Below the pieces are notes generated by a model, which worked only from the letters and a program-made list of their open reading frames with translations, ran no database searches and was not told the DNA's origin. 64,000 bases of DNA. It comes from Actinoplanes lutulentus (GTDB lineage Bacteria; Actinomycetota; Actinomycetes; Mycobacteriales; Micromonosporaceae). Below are positions 8,840-16,677 of this stretch, in pieces. Numbering within the stretch: the first letter of the stretch is position 1; the number at the start of each line of letters is the position of its first letter. The stretch lies in assembly GCF_003259845.1 (NCBI RefSeq), contig NZ_QLMJ01000027.1, positions 1 to 64,000 of the forward strand, written 5' to 3'. The position numbers were made by a program, and so were the translations under genes.

Positions 8840-10263
8840 CTCGCTGACACGGATTTGAGGTCGGTGAAGAAGTCGACGGCGGTGCGGCCCTGGGAGTGGA
8901 TCGTGCCGAGGAACGAGCGCCGGCGGCCGCCGAAGCCGACCTGGGCGGTCGGGGCGGCGACGCCCACATTGACGCCGATGTTGCCGACGTCGGCGCGGCT
9001 GGTGAAGGTGCGGGCGGCGGCGCCGTCGGTGGTGTAGATCGACGCGGCGTTGCCGAACGGGCTCGCGTTGACGAACGCGAGGGCCGCGTCGAGCGTCGGT
9101 ACGGCGACGACGAACAGAACCGGGCCGAAGATCTCGTCGGTCATAAGTGGGCTGCTCTCGGCGGCGCGCACCACGGACGGTCCGATCAGGTAACCCTTGC
9201 CGGGGGTGAGAGCGGAGCGGCCGTCGACGAGGACGTCCTCGCCGGCTCGGGTCAGCACGCCGGTGACGGCGTCGACCGCGGCCTGGGAGATCATCGGCGG
9301 GAGTCCGGCGGCGTCCGGGGACGGTGCCACCGTGCTCTCCCGCGCGGTGCGGACGACCGCGTCGAGCAGCGCGGGCTGATCGCCCACTGTGACGAGGATG
9401 CTGCTGGACAGGCAGCGCTGTCCGGACATGCCGAACGCCGAGGTCGTGACGGCGGTGGCGACGACGTCCGGGTCGGCGTCCGGGAGCGCGACGAGCGGGT
9501 TGCGGGCGCCGCCGGCGGCCTGGGCGCGTTTTCCGGCCGCGGAGGCGCGGGCGTACACCGCGGCGGCGGTCGCCGACGAGCCGACCAACGACACGCTCGC
9601 GACGTCCGGGTGGTCGCAGAGTGCCTCCACGGTCACCCGGCCGCCCTGGACGATGTTCACGACGCCGTCCGGGAAGCCCGCCTCGCGGAACAGCCGGCCG
9701 AGCGCGGAACCTCCGTACGGCGCCTGTTCCGACGGTTTGATCACTACGGTGTTTCCGCAGGCCAGCGCCCACGACCAGTAGATCAGCCCGGTCATGATCG
9801 GGAAGTTGAACGGTGCCACGATCGCGGCGACGCCGATCGGTTCGCGCACCAGTGTGGCGTCGATGCCGGAGACGACGTCGACGACGTGCTCGCCGGCGAG
9901 CAGCGCCGGGGCCGTCGCGGCGGCTTCGAGGTGCTCGCGGGCCCGTTCCAGTTCGGCGCGCGCGTCGGCGAGGGTCTTGCCGTTGTCGAGTGAGATGGTC
10001 GCCGCCAGCTCCGTGGCGTTCGCCTCGATCAGTCCGGCCAGGCGTGTCAACACTCGCGCCCGCCGGGTGGACGGCGTCGAAGACCATCCCGGCAACGCCG
10101 CCCGCGCGGCGGCGACCGCCCGGTCCACGGTTGCGGCGTCCCCACCGCCGACCGACCCGATCGGCTCGCCGGTCCACGGCGAGGTCACCGCGGTCGCGTC
10201 GCCGCTGGACGGCTCGAGGACCCCGCCGATCAGGTTCGAGGCCCGCTCGGGCAGCCCGCTCAT
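8827..10263 (-). CDS. Methylmalonate/malonate-semialdehyde-type aldehyde dehydrogenase (MmsA-like)
   Basis: The 478-residue ALDH has catalytic Cys284 in SGQRCLSSS. In place of the usual LELGG glutamate it has QAAGGARNPLVALPDADPD. That substitution and the C-terminal KSVSARW are typical of CoA-acylating methylmalonate-semialdehyde dehydrogenases. MmsA enzymes convert malonate or methylmalonate semialdehyde to acetyl- or propionyl-CoA. In a Rut-like pathway this would dispose of the 3-oxopropanoate end product. The ATG at 10263 overlaps the RidA stop as ATGA; an upstream in-frame extension of 18 residues lacks support. Confidence 0.88.
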   Translation of the reverse strand: MSGLPERASNLIGGVLEPSSGDATAVTSPWTGEPIGSVGGGDAATVDRAVAAARAALPGWSSTPSTRRARVLTRLAGLIEANATELAATISLDNGKTLADARAELERAREHLEAAATAPALLAGEHVVDVVSGIDATLVREPIGVAAIVAPFNFPIMTGLIYWSWALACGNTVVIKPSEQAPYGGSALGRLFREAGFPDGVVNIVQGGRVTVEALCDHPDVASVSLVGSSATAAAVYARASAAGKRAQAAGGARNPLVALPDADPDVVATAVTTSAFGMSGQRCLSSSILVTVGDQPALLDAVVRTARESTVAPSPDAAGLPPMISQAAVDAVTGVLTRAGEDVLVDGRSALTPGKGYLIGPSVVRAAESSPLMTDEIFGPVLFVVAVPTLDAALAFVNASPFGNAASIYTTDGAAARTFTSRADVGNIGVNVGVAAPTAQVGFGGRRRSFLGTIHSQGRTAVDFFTDLKSVSARWVS

Positions 10264-10667
10264 GACGGCACCGCCGTCGTGGGCTTCACAGCGATCACGT
10301 CGATCTCCACGCGGCATTCACTTCCGATCCCGACATAGACGGTGGCTCGCGTCGGGAACTCGCCCGGCGTCCAATATGTTCGATAGATGCTGTTCATCTC
10401 GTCGTAGAACGCGCGGTCGGACAGGTAGACCGTCGTCTTCACCACGTCCGCGAGGCGTGCCCCGGCGTCGGCGAGGATCGCCGTCAGCGCGTCGAGCACG
10501 ATGCGTGTCTCGTCGGCGATCGTCACCGCCGACGCCATGCGTGTCCGCGAGTCGTTGTCGAACGCCATGCCGTTCGCGAACACCATCGTCTCGGTCTCGA
10601 CGCCCTGCGACAGCGGATACGACTCGTCGTACTGGGGACCCTCGGGCACCCGGATGATGCGGCGCAC
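10260..10667 (-). CDS. RidA family enamine/imine deaminase-like protein (RutC-like role)
   Basis: The 135-residue protein has the YjgF/RidA fold signature, ending with the conserved RATVYVGIGSECRVEIDVIAV-type strand that carries the active-site arginine. RidA proteins hydrolyse reactive enamines or imines; RutC does this for aminoacrylate in uracil catabolism. It uses a GTG start, 7 bases after the luciferase-like monooxygenase stop. Being second gene after a flavin monooxygenase mirrors the Rut gene order and suggests that an enamine arises after ring oxidation. Confidence 0.9.
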   Translation of the reverse strand: MRRIIRVPEGPQYDESYPLSQGVETETMVFANGMAFDNDSRTRMASAVTIADETRIVLDALTAILADAGARLADVVKTTVYLSDRAFYDEMNSIYRTYWTPGEFPTRATVYVGIGSECRVEIDVIAVKPTTAVPS

Positions 10668-10674
10668 GGCGGCC

Positions 10675-11871
10675 TCAGTCCCCGGTCAGCGGGCCGAAAC
10701 CGGCCGGCATCTCGGGCCGGATCGGCTCGGGCGCCGCCTCCGGGAAGTGCGGCATGACCTCGTCGGCGAACAGCCGGTTCGACCGCATGACCTGCTCCTG
10801 GTCAAGACCGGGGATCCAGGACCAGAGCACGACGCGCTGTACCCCGTACTCATCCTGCAAGTTTTTGATCTGTGCCCGGACGGTGTCGGGCGATCCGATG
10901 AACAGGTGCTCGCGGGAGTACAGGAAGGGCCACCATTCGCCGCGCTGTTCCTCGTCGGTGAGCTTCTCGCCCGGGTTGGCGAACATGTCGCGTGGCCGGA
11001 CCCCGCCGACGTAGGAGTACAGCGAGTTGATCAGCTCGCGGGTGTCGGCCTCGGCCTGTTCGTCCGTCTCGGCGACGTAGACCATGCGCATCAGCGAGAC
11101 GCCCTCGCCCCGGGCCGCCGGCCGGCCGAGCGTTTCCGACAGAGCGTCCTGGTACGTGGTCATCACCTCGCGCAGACCCTCGCGGGAACGCAGCCAGGTG
11201 ATCACGTTCATCCGCTCACGAGCGGAGGTGACGAACCCGGGCGTCTTGTCCAGCAGATTCCACAGCGCCGGGTACGGCTTCTGGTACGGCTTCGGGATGA
11301 TCGACATCGCGATGTACTCGCCGTCCTCGGCCCGCCACAGCGGGTTGCGCGGATACCAGGTCGCGGAGTCCGGAACGCCCGGGTGCGGGAACGTCCAGAA
11401 CTCGCCCTGGTGGCTGAAGGCCTCCTGTGTCCACGCCTTTTTCAGGATCTCCATCTGTTCCAGGAAGAAGCGCCAGTTGCGCTGCTCGTCGGCGCGATCG
11501 CCGGCGAGGTGGAAGTTCGTTGCCTCTCGGCGCTGAATGCCACGCGCGACGCCGATGTCCAGGCGGCCCCGGCTCAGCTGGTCGAGCAGCGCGAGGTCCT
11601 CGGCCAGTCGCAGCGGGTGCCAGAACGGCGGGGTAACAGCGCCGGTTCCGATCCGAAGTCGCGACGTGATCCCCGCGACATACGCACCGGCGAGGATCGG
11701 GTTCGGGTTGATCTCGAAACCCTCGCCGCCGAAGTGGTGCTCACCCTGCCACAACGTGCCGAAACCGGACTCGTCGAGATGCACGATCTGTTCCGTGGCC
11801 ATGTCGAGGAGCTCTCGATAGGACCGGGCGTTACCCGGGTTGTCCATCGTGAACAAGTAGTCGAACTGCAT
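10675..11871 (-). CDS. LLM-class (luciferase-like) flavin-dependent monooxygenase
   Basis: The 398-residue product starts MQFDYLFTMDNPGNARSYRE and has the luciferase-like TIM-barrel features: GFGTLWQGEHHF, the LRIGTGAVTPPFWHP segment, AEDLALLDQLSRGRLDIGVARG, and the C-terminal FIGSPDTVRAQI. These enzymes use reduced flavin, here probably from the flavin reductase at the far end of the operon, to oxygenate a substrate. RutA and the pyridine ring-cleaving monooxygenases belong to this class. ATG at 11871 is preceded by GGGAGGGA at good spacing. It heads a nine-gene operon; all junctions overlap or are separated by 9 bases or less. Confidence 0.9.
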   Translation of the reverse strand: MQFDYLFTMDNPGNARSYRELLDMATEQIVHLDESGFGTLWQGEHHFGGEGFEINPNPILAGAYVAGITSRLRIGTGAVTPPFWHPLRLAEDLALLDQLSRGRLDIGVARGIQRREATNFHLAGDRADEQRNWRFFLEQMEILKKAWTQEAFSHQGEFWTFPHPGVPDSATWYPRNPLWRAEDGEYIAMSIIPKPYQKPYPALWNLLDKTPGFVTSARERMNVITWLRSREGLREVMTTYQDALSETLGRPAARGEGVSLMRMVYVAETDEQAEADTRELINSLYSYVGGVRPRDMFANPGEKLTDEEQRGEWWPFLYSREHLFIGSPDTVRAQIKNLQDEYGVQRVVLWSWIPGLDQEQVMRSNRLFADEVMPHFPEAAPEPIRPEMPAGFGPLTGD

Positions 11872-11892
11872 AGCGTCCCTCCCACCAGCCGT

Positions 11893-11970
11893 GAACCTAT
11901 GGCGGACACAATTGCAGTAGCGGTGGACAGTTGTCCAGTGGTGGTTGACACATTCCAGTATTGGTTGACA
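11893..11970. promoter_or_regulatory. Phased direct repeats in the divergent promoter region
   Basis: Three 16-base direct repeats read GCAGTAGCGGTGGACA (11914-11929), CCAGTGGTGGTTGACA (11935-11950) and CCAGTATTGGTTGACA (11955-11970). A weaker fourth copy ends in GGCGGACA at 11908. The GGACA/TTGACA ends are 21, 21 and 20 bases apart, about two helical turns, so all would lie on one face of the DNA. GGACAGTTGTCC at 11925-11936 is also a short inverted repeat. The array lies between the two divergent catabolic operons, so it is a good operator candidate for a regulator that binds cooperatively. The XRE-cupin protein encoded at 16674 is the nearest candidate, by inference. Confidence 0.65.
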
Positions 11971-11994
11971 CCGGCCGAGCAGGCAACTTAGCCT
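11965..11994 (+). promoter_or_regulatory. Promoter for the rightward operon, probably leaderless
   Basis: A perfect -35 box TTGACA (11965-11970, the end of the last direct repeat) is followed after 18 bases by TAGCCT (11989-11994), which fits the actinobacterial TANNNT form. The ATG of the isochorismatase-like gene begins 8 bases after the -10 box and there is no Shine-Dalgarno sequence, as expected for a leaderless mRNA. The overlap of operator repeat and -35 box suggests direct control of RNA polymerase binding. Confidence 0.6.
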
Positions 11995-12001
11995 CGGCGC
12001 C

Positions 12002-12706
12002 ATGTCCACGACGACGAGTTCCTGGTGGCCGGCGGCGATCGCCGCGGCGGACGAGACCCTGTACGCCCGGGCGGGCTTCGGCCGGACGTCCGGTCTGGGT
12101 GTACGGCCGGCGCTTCTGGTGATCGACGTGCAGTACCGCACGGTCGGCCATGAGCGGGTGCCGATCACCGAGGCCATGAACGAGTTCCCGACGGCCACGG
12201 GCGACCGCGGCTGGGATGCCGTCGACCGGATCGCGCAGGTACTCACCGCGGCACGAGAAGCCGCCATCCCGATCTTCCACCCCCACGTCGCCCCGAAGAC
12301 GAAGCTCACCGCCGGTGGCTACGCCGCCAAGACGCCGACACTGGCCTCGACCGGCGCCGGCGCATACGACTTCGTCACCGGGGCCGCCCCGCGAGACGAC
12401 GAGCCGCTGATCGCCAAGGACCACCCGAGCGCGTTCTTCGCGACCGGGCTGCTCACCCACCTCGTTCAGCGCGGCGTCGACACCGTGCTGCTGACCGGCG
12501 CGACGACGAGCGGCTGTGTCCGCGCCAGCGCCGTCGACGCCTTCTCCTACGGATTCCGTGTCGGCATCGTCGGCGACGCGGTTTTCGACCGCCTCGACGT
12601 GGTGCACGAGGTCGCGCTCTTCGACCTCGCCGCCAAGTACGCCGACGTCATGACGGCCGACGCCGCCGGCGGCTACCTGCGCGGCCTCGGCCGGGAGAGC
12701 GCATGA
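12002..12706 (+). CDS. Isochorismatase-like cysteine hydrolase (N-carbamoylsarcosine amidase/RutB-like)
   Basis: The 234-residue protein shows the Asp-Lys-Cys triad of this superfamily: Asp42 in LVIDVQ, Lys139 in IAKDHPSAFFAT and Cys172 in TTSGCVRAS. The N-terminal extension ending in FGRTSGLG resembles N-carbamoylsarcosine amidases. Members hydrolyse amide, ureido or carbamoyl bonds; RutB performs the ureidoacrylate amidohydrolase step after RutA. It is the first gene of the rightward operon, facing the luciferase-like monooxygenase. The ATG has no ribosome binding site but lies at leaderless spacing from a promoter. Confidence 0.88.
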   Translation: MSTTTSSWWPAAIAAADETLYARAGFGRTSGLGVRPALLVIDVQYRTVGHERVPITEAMNEFPTATGDRGWDAVDRIAQVLTAAREAAIPIFHPHVAPKTKLTAGGYAAKTPTLASTGAGAYDFVTGAAPRDDEPLIAKDHPSAFFATGLLTHLVQRGVDTVLLTGATTSGCVRASAVDAFSYGFRVGIVGDAVFDRLDVVHEVALFDLAAKYADVMTADAAGGYLRGLGRESA

Positions 12707-13566
12707 GAGTCGACTGGCACAGCCACACCTGGCTGCCCGGGCACCTCGGCCCGCACTGGGGACCGGAGCTGGACGCGAACGTGTCGGCCCACCCCAGCGC
12801 GGACGGCGACTGGGACGCCCATGAGGAGGCGATGCGCGAGGCCGGTATCGACGCCGCGGTCATCCTCGGCCTGGTCGCGTGCGAGATCGACCTCGACATC
12901 CCGAACGAGTACATCGCCGGGCTCGTCGAACGCGCACCCGATCGCCTGGTCGGTTTCGGCAGCGTGGACCCGTCGGACCCGGACGCGGTGGACAAGGTGC
13001 GCTACGCGGCGACCGACCTCGGCCTCAAGGGCCTCAAGTTGTCCCCGCCCTACCAGGGTTTCCATCCGCACAGCGACGCGGCGTTCGCGGTTTACACCGC
13101 GGCCGCCGACCATGGCCTGGCGCTCACCTTCCACCAGGGCGGGGTTTTCCTGCGCGGCGGCGCCCTGGAGTACGCCCAGCCGATGCTTCTCGACCGGGTG
13201 GCACGCACGTTCCGTGACACCCCGATCATCATCGCGCACGCCGGACAGCCGTGGGCGAACGAGACCACGGCGGTGATGTTCAAGAACCCGAACGTCTACA
13301 CCGACCTCTCGGCCCGGTACGGGCGCCCGTGGCAGCTCGCGCAGATCCTGCGCAACCTGCTCGATTACGGCGTCCAGGACCGCGTGCTGTTCGGCTCGGA
13401 CTTCCCTATCTACCGGCCGGCGGACTGCCTGGAGCAGTTCCGGTCGCTGGCCGCCGACCCGGTGCCCGGTTTCCCGCCGTTCGCCGCGGAACTCATCGAG
13501 TCGATCATCGACGACCGCCCGCTCAGCCTGCTCGGCCTGGATCCTCACGAGGAGAACCCGCAATGA
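12703..13566 (+). CDS. Amidohydrolase-related protein (ACMSD/PF04909-type)
   Basis: The 287-residue TIM-barrel protein opens with the metal-binding HxH (VDWHSHTW). It continues with GLKGLKLSPPYQGFHP, LTFHQGG, IIIAHAGQPW and the closing RVLFGSDFPIY, the pattern of the amidohydrolase_2 family. That family includes metal-dependent decarboxylases such as ACMSD and gamma-resorcylate decarboxylase, as well as lactone hydrolases. The ATG overlaps the upstream stop (ATGA). In this operon a ring-carboxylate decarboxylation or a lactone/amide hydrolysis is possible; the sequence alone does not separate them. Confidence 0.85.
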   Translation: MRVDWHSHTWLPGHLGPHWGPELDANVSAHPSADGDWDAHEEAMREAGIDAAVILGLVACEIDLDIPNEYIAGLVERAPDRLVGFGSVDPSDPDAVDKVRYAATDLGLKGLKLSPPYQGFHPHSDAAFAVYTAAADHGLALTFHQGGVFLRGGALEYAQPMLLDRVARTFRDTPIIIAHAGQPWANETTAVMFKNPNVYTDLSARYGRPWQLAQILRNLLDYGVQDRVLFGSDFPIYRPADCLEQFRSLAADPVPGFPPFAAELIESIIDDRPLSLLGLDPHEENPQ

Positions 13567-14942
13567 CCACTGATCCCTTGTTCGATCTCGTGCTCACCGG
13601 CGGCACCGTCGTGCGCCCCCGCGACGTGCCCCGCCCCGCCGACGTCGGCATCCGCGACGGCAAGATCGCGGCGGTGCTCACGCCGGGCGCCGCGGTCGAG
13701 GCAGCTGAACGCCTCGACATCACCGGCCTGCACGTCTTCCCCGGCGGCGTCGACCCGCACAACCACATCGCGCTGTCCACGTCGGGGCTCGAGGAGTACC
13801 GCACCGACACCGCCGCGGCGGCCAAGGGCGGCGTCACCACGATGATGTACATGCTCTCGTCCGGCGGGTCGTACCTGCCGATGCTGGAGGAACACACGAC
13901 GACGGCGTCGTCGCTCGCGTACATCGACTTCGGTTACCACTGCACGCTGATGACCGACCAGCACCTCACCGAGATCGACGAGGTCCGCCAGCGGTACGGC
14001 CTGCGGTCGTTCAAGTACTTCATGCACTTCCGCGGCGACGAGGGTCAATACCTCAACGTCGAGGGTACGCACGACGGCCGCTTCTTCGGCATCGCCAAGG
14101 CTGTCGCCGAGCGGGGCGACCTCCTGCTCGTGCACGCCGAGAACCCCGAGGTCGTCTGGGTGCTCCGCGATGAGCTGATCGCCGCGGGCCGCGACGACCT
14201 GGCCGCCTGGGACGAGTCGCGACCGCCGTTCGTCGAGGCCGAGGCGATCCGCAAGGCGACGTTCTTCGCCCAGCGCACTGGCTGCCGGATGTACTTCGTG
14301 CACGTCAGCACCGCCGACTCGCTCGACCAGCTGCGCAAGGCACGGCTCGAGTTCGCCTCCGACGCGCTGTTCGCCGAGACGTGCCCGCACTACCTGACCC
14401 ACACCTCGGACTGGGAGGGTGGCGTCGTCGGCAAGGTCAACCCGCCGTTGCGTACCGCCGGCCATCCCGAGGCGCTCTGGACCGCGCTGGCCGACGGCAC
14501 CGTGGACACGCTCGGCTCCGACCACGTCGGCCGGCAACGCGTCGCCAAGGAAGGCGGCATCTGGAAGGCGAGCGCCGGTTTTCCGGGCGCGCCGACGACG
14601 CTGCCGGTCCTGCTCTCGGAGGGTTACCACCGTCGTGGCCTGCCGCTGCAGCGGATCGCCGAGCTCACCGCGAAGCGCCCGGCGGAGCTGATCCAGGCCG
14701 ACCACCGCAAGGGCGACATCGCGGTCGGTCTCGACGCCGACCTCGCGATCGTCGACCTGGAACGGACCCGGACCCCCGACCCGCAGTGGCTGGGCACGTT
14801 CTCCGACTACTCCCTGTACGAGGACATGCCGCTACGCGGCTGGCCCCGGCACACGCTGGTCCGCGGTCAGTTCGTGGTCCGCGACGAGGAGCTCGTCGGC
14901 GAGTCCGGTTACGGCTCGTCGATCCGGGAGGTCGCGCCGTGA
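13563..14942 (+). CDS. Cyclic amidohydrolase (hydantoinase/dihydropyrimidinase/allantoinase group)
   Basis: The 459-residue protein has the group layout. His66 and His68 lie in GGVDPHNHI, and Lys151 in SFKYFMHFRG is the expected carboxylated metal-bridging lysine. LLLVHAENPE and MYFVHVST supply further histidines, and LGSDHVG the catalytic aspartate. A dihydropyrimidinase-like C terminus follows (RPAELIQADHRKGDIAVGLDADLAIVD). Members hydrolyse cyclic amides such as dihydropyrimidines and hydantoins. The start is fixed by an ATGA overlap; a longer open frame upstream overlaps the previous gene and is not coding. It is the strongest pointer to a nitrogen-containing ring as substrate. Confidence 0.88.
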   Translation: MTTDPLFDLVLTGGTVVRPRDVPRPADVGIRDGKIAAVLTPGAAVEAAERLDITGLHVFPGGVDPHNHIALSTSGLEEYRTDTAAAAKGGVTTMMYMLSSGGSYLPMLEEHTTTASSLAYIDFGYHCTLMTDQHLTEIDEVRQRYGLRSFKYFMHFRGDEGQYLNVEGTHDGRFFGIAKAVAERGDLLLVHAENPEVVWVLRDELIAAGRDDLAAWDESRPPFVEAEAIRKATFFAQRTGCRMYFVHVSTADSLDQLRKARLEFASDALFAETCPHYLTHTSDWEGGVVGKVNPPLRTAGHPEALWTALADGTVDTLGSDHVGRQRVAKEGGIWKASAGFPGAPTTLPVLLSEGYHRRGLPLQRIAELTAKRPAELIQADHRKGDIAVGLDADLAIVDLERTRTPDPQWLGTFSDYSLYEDMPLRGWPRHTLVRGQFVVRDEELVGESGYGSSIREVAP

Positions 14943-15328
14943 GTTCACTTCGTGAGGAGAACCTCGCGGTTCTGCGCGGCTATTTCGACGCCATGCGTGC
15001 CGGCGGCCCGCCCGCGGCGATGCCGTTCTACGCCGGCGACGTCGTGCTGGAGGTGCCCGGGGCGCACCCGGCCTCGGGGACGTATCGCGGCCACGCCGGT
15101 GTCGGGGAGTTCGGCGCGACGATGGCCCGGCTGACCGGTGGCACGTTCCGGCTCACCCCGGACGAGTTGCTGGCCGGCGACGACCACGTGGTCACGGTCG
15201 CCACCGCCTCGGCGAACGGGGTGAGCTGGCGGCGGCTGATCCTGGCGACGGTTCGCGACGGGCAACTCGCTACCCTGCGGTTCTTCGAGGGCGACCAGGA
15301 CCTCGTCGACACGGTGCTGACGCCGTGA
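14939..15328 (+). CDS. SnoaL-like / NTF2-fold protein
   Basis: This 129-residue protein has the SnoaL-like pattern: NLAVLRGYFDAMRAGGP, FYAGDVVLEVPGAHPASGTYRGHAGVGEF, then a beta-rich half ending ATLRFFEGDQDLVD. The fold covers cyclases, isomerases, hydrolases and dehydratases on small molecules. It starts with GTG in a GTGA overlap with the upstream cyclic amidohydrolase and ends in a GTGA overlap with the next gene. The role in the pathway is not predictable; an isomerase or hydratase step on a ring-opened intermediate is possible. Confidence 0.8.
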   Translation: MSSLREENLAVLRGYFDAMRAGGPPAAMPFYAGDVVLEVPGAHPASGTYRGHAGVGEFGATMARLTGGTFRLTPDELLAGDDHVVTVATASANGVSWRRLILATVRDGQLATLRFFEGDQDLVDTVLTP

Positions 15329-16677
15329 CCAGGTTGATCACGGCACCCCTGGGATTCGTCGGGGACGAGTGGTCCGCCGACGTAGCGATCGCGGTCGACG
15401 GGGACCTCATCGTGGCGGCCGGGCCCGCGTCGGCCGTCGCCGCCGGATACCCCGGTGCCGACGTCGAAGCCTGGGCCGACCGGGCGATAGTGCCCGGCGG
15501 GGTCAACGGCCACGGGCATACGTTTCAGGCGCTGATCCGCGGTTTCGGCGACGATCTGCGGTTCGCCGACTGGATGGGCAGGCTGGTGCATCCGACCGCG
15601 GCCGGGCTCGACCGGGACGCGATCAAACTGGCCGCCCGGTACGACTTCGCCGAGATGCTGCGGATGGGCATCACCACCGCCGTCGAGTTCTTCTACCTGC
15701 ACGACGGCGGCAACGACAATGCTCTCGCGATCATCGAGGCGGCGCACGAGGTCGGTCTGCGTGCGGTGCTCGCCCGGTGCATGTTCGACGCCGATCCCGG
15801 GCCGCCGCGGTATCAGGAGTCCCCGGCGCTGTTCGAGAAGAATTTCCGCGAGCTGCGGGCGGCCGTCGCGGACGATCCGCTGATCGACGTCCACCCGGCG
15901 CCGCACTCGGTGCTCGGCGCCGGCCCCGAGATGCTGGAGCTCGGCGCGGGGCTCGGCGCCGAGTTCGACGTCCCGGTGCACGTCCACCTCGCCGACAGCC
16001 AGGGCGAGGTGGACGCGTCGCTGGCCCGGTTCGGCGCGACCCCGATCGGCCGGATGGCCGCGCTCGGCGTGCTCGACGAGCGGACGCTCGCGGTGCACGC
16101 GGTCCGCGTCGACGACGCCGACCTCGCGTTACTGGCCGCGCACGGCAGCACGGTCGTGCACAACCCGTCGGCCAACGCGTTCCTCGGCGGTGGCATCGCG
16201 CCGGTACGCCGCATGCTCGACCTGGACATCCCGGTGTGCCTCGGCACCGACGCCGGCGGGGCGAACAGCCGTCAGTCGCTGTTCGAGGAGATGCGGATGG
16301 CCGCGCTTCTGGCCAAGGCGATCGGACGTGACGGTACGGCGCTGACCGCGACCGGCGCGCTGAGGCTGGGCACGTCGGCGGGCGGGCGGGCGCTACGCCT
16401 GCCGGTCGGTGTCCTCGCGCCCGGCTATCGAGCCGACCTGGTCGGCCTCGACCTGACCGCGCCCTCCCTGCGGCCACGACGGACCGTGACGCAGAATGTC
16501 GTCTACTCGATGCTGCCCGAAGCGGTGGAGCGGGTCGTCGTCGGCGGCCGCACCGTCGTGCGCGACGGCCGTGTGCTCACCGTTGACCTGCAGGAGATCG
16601 GGGCGGCGGTGGATAGGCTGACGGCGGCGTGGACACCGCTCACCGGAACACACCCGACCGATACTGTGCTCTCGTGA
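15325..16677 (+). CDS. Amidohydrolase of the AtzB/TrzN/SsnA group
   Basis: The 450-residue metal-dependent hydrolase has His63 and His65 in GGVNGHGHTF, HVHLADSQGE and LAVHAVRVDD for further ligands, HNPSANAFLGGG, and LGTDAGGANSRQSLFEEMR with the catalytic aspartate. These segments place it with the subtype III amidohydrolases that deaminate or dechlorinate N-heterocycles (cytosine and guanine deaminases, AtzB, TrzN, SsnA). It uses GTG in a GTGA overlap. In this operon, removal of an exocyclic amino group from a pyrimidine- or triazine-like ring is a reasonable guess. Confidence 0.87.
   Translation: MTRLITAPLGFVGDEWSADVAIAVDGDLIVAAGPASAVAAGYPGADVEAWADRAIVPGGVNGHGHTFQALIRGFGDDLRFADWMGRLVHPTAAGLDRDAIKLAARYDFAEMLRMGITTAVEFFYLHDGGNDNALAIIEAAHEVGLRAVLARCMFDADPGPPRYQESPALFEKNFRELRAAVADDPLIDVHPAPHSVLGAGPEMLELGAGLGAEFDVPVHVHLADSQGEVDASLARFGATPIGRMAALGVLDERTLAVHAVRVDDADLALLAAHGSTVVHNPSANAFLGGGIAPVRRMLDLDIPVCLGTDAGGANSRQSLFEEMRMAALLAKAIGRDGTALTATGALRLGTSAGGRALRLPVGVLAPGYRADLVGLDLTAPSLRPRRTVTQNVVYSMLPEAVERVVVGGRTVVRDGRVLTVDLQEIGAAVDRLTAAWTPLTGTHPTDTVLS

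Noticed and set aside
6809..10177. One leftward open frame of 1122 codons covering the FadH-like gene and the region of the MmsA-like gene
   Set aside because: Only the part from 8839 down matches a protein family. The upstream part is Arg/Gly-rich frame-shifted readout of the aldehyde dehydrogenase gene.
2239..12706. Calling the cluster the Rut uracil pathway
   Set aside because: RutD, RutE and RutG equivalents are absent, the LLM protein does not obviously match RutA beyond the family, and many extra enzymes are present.
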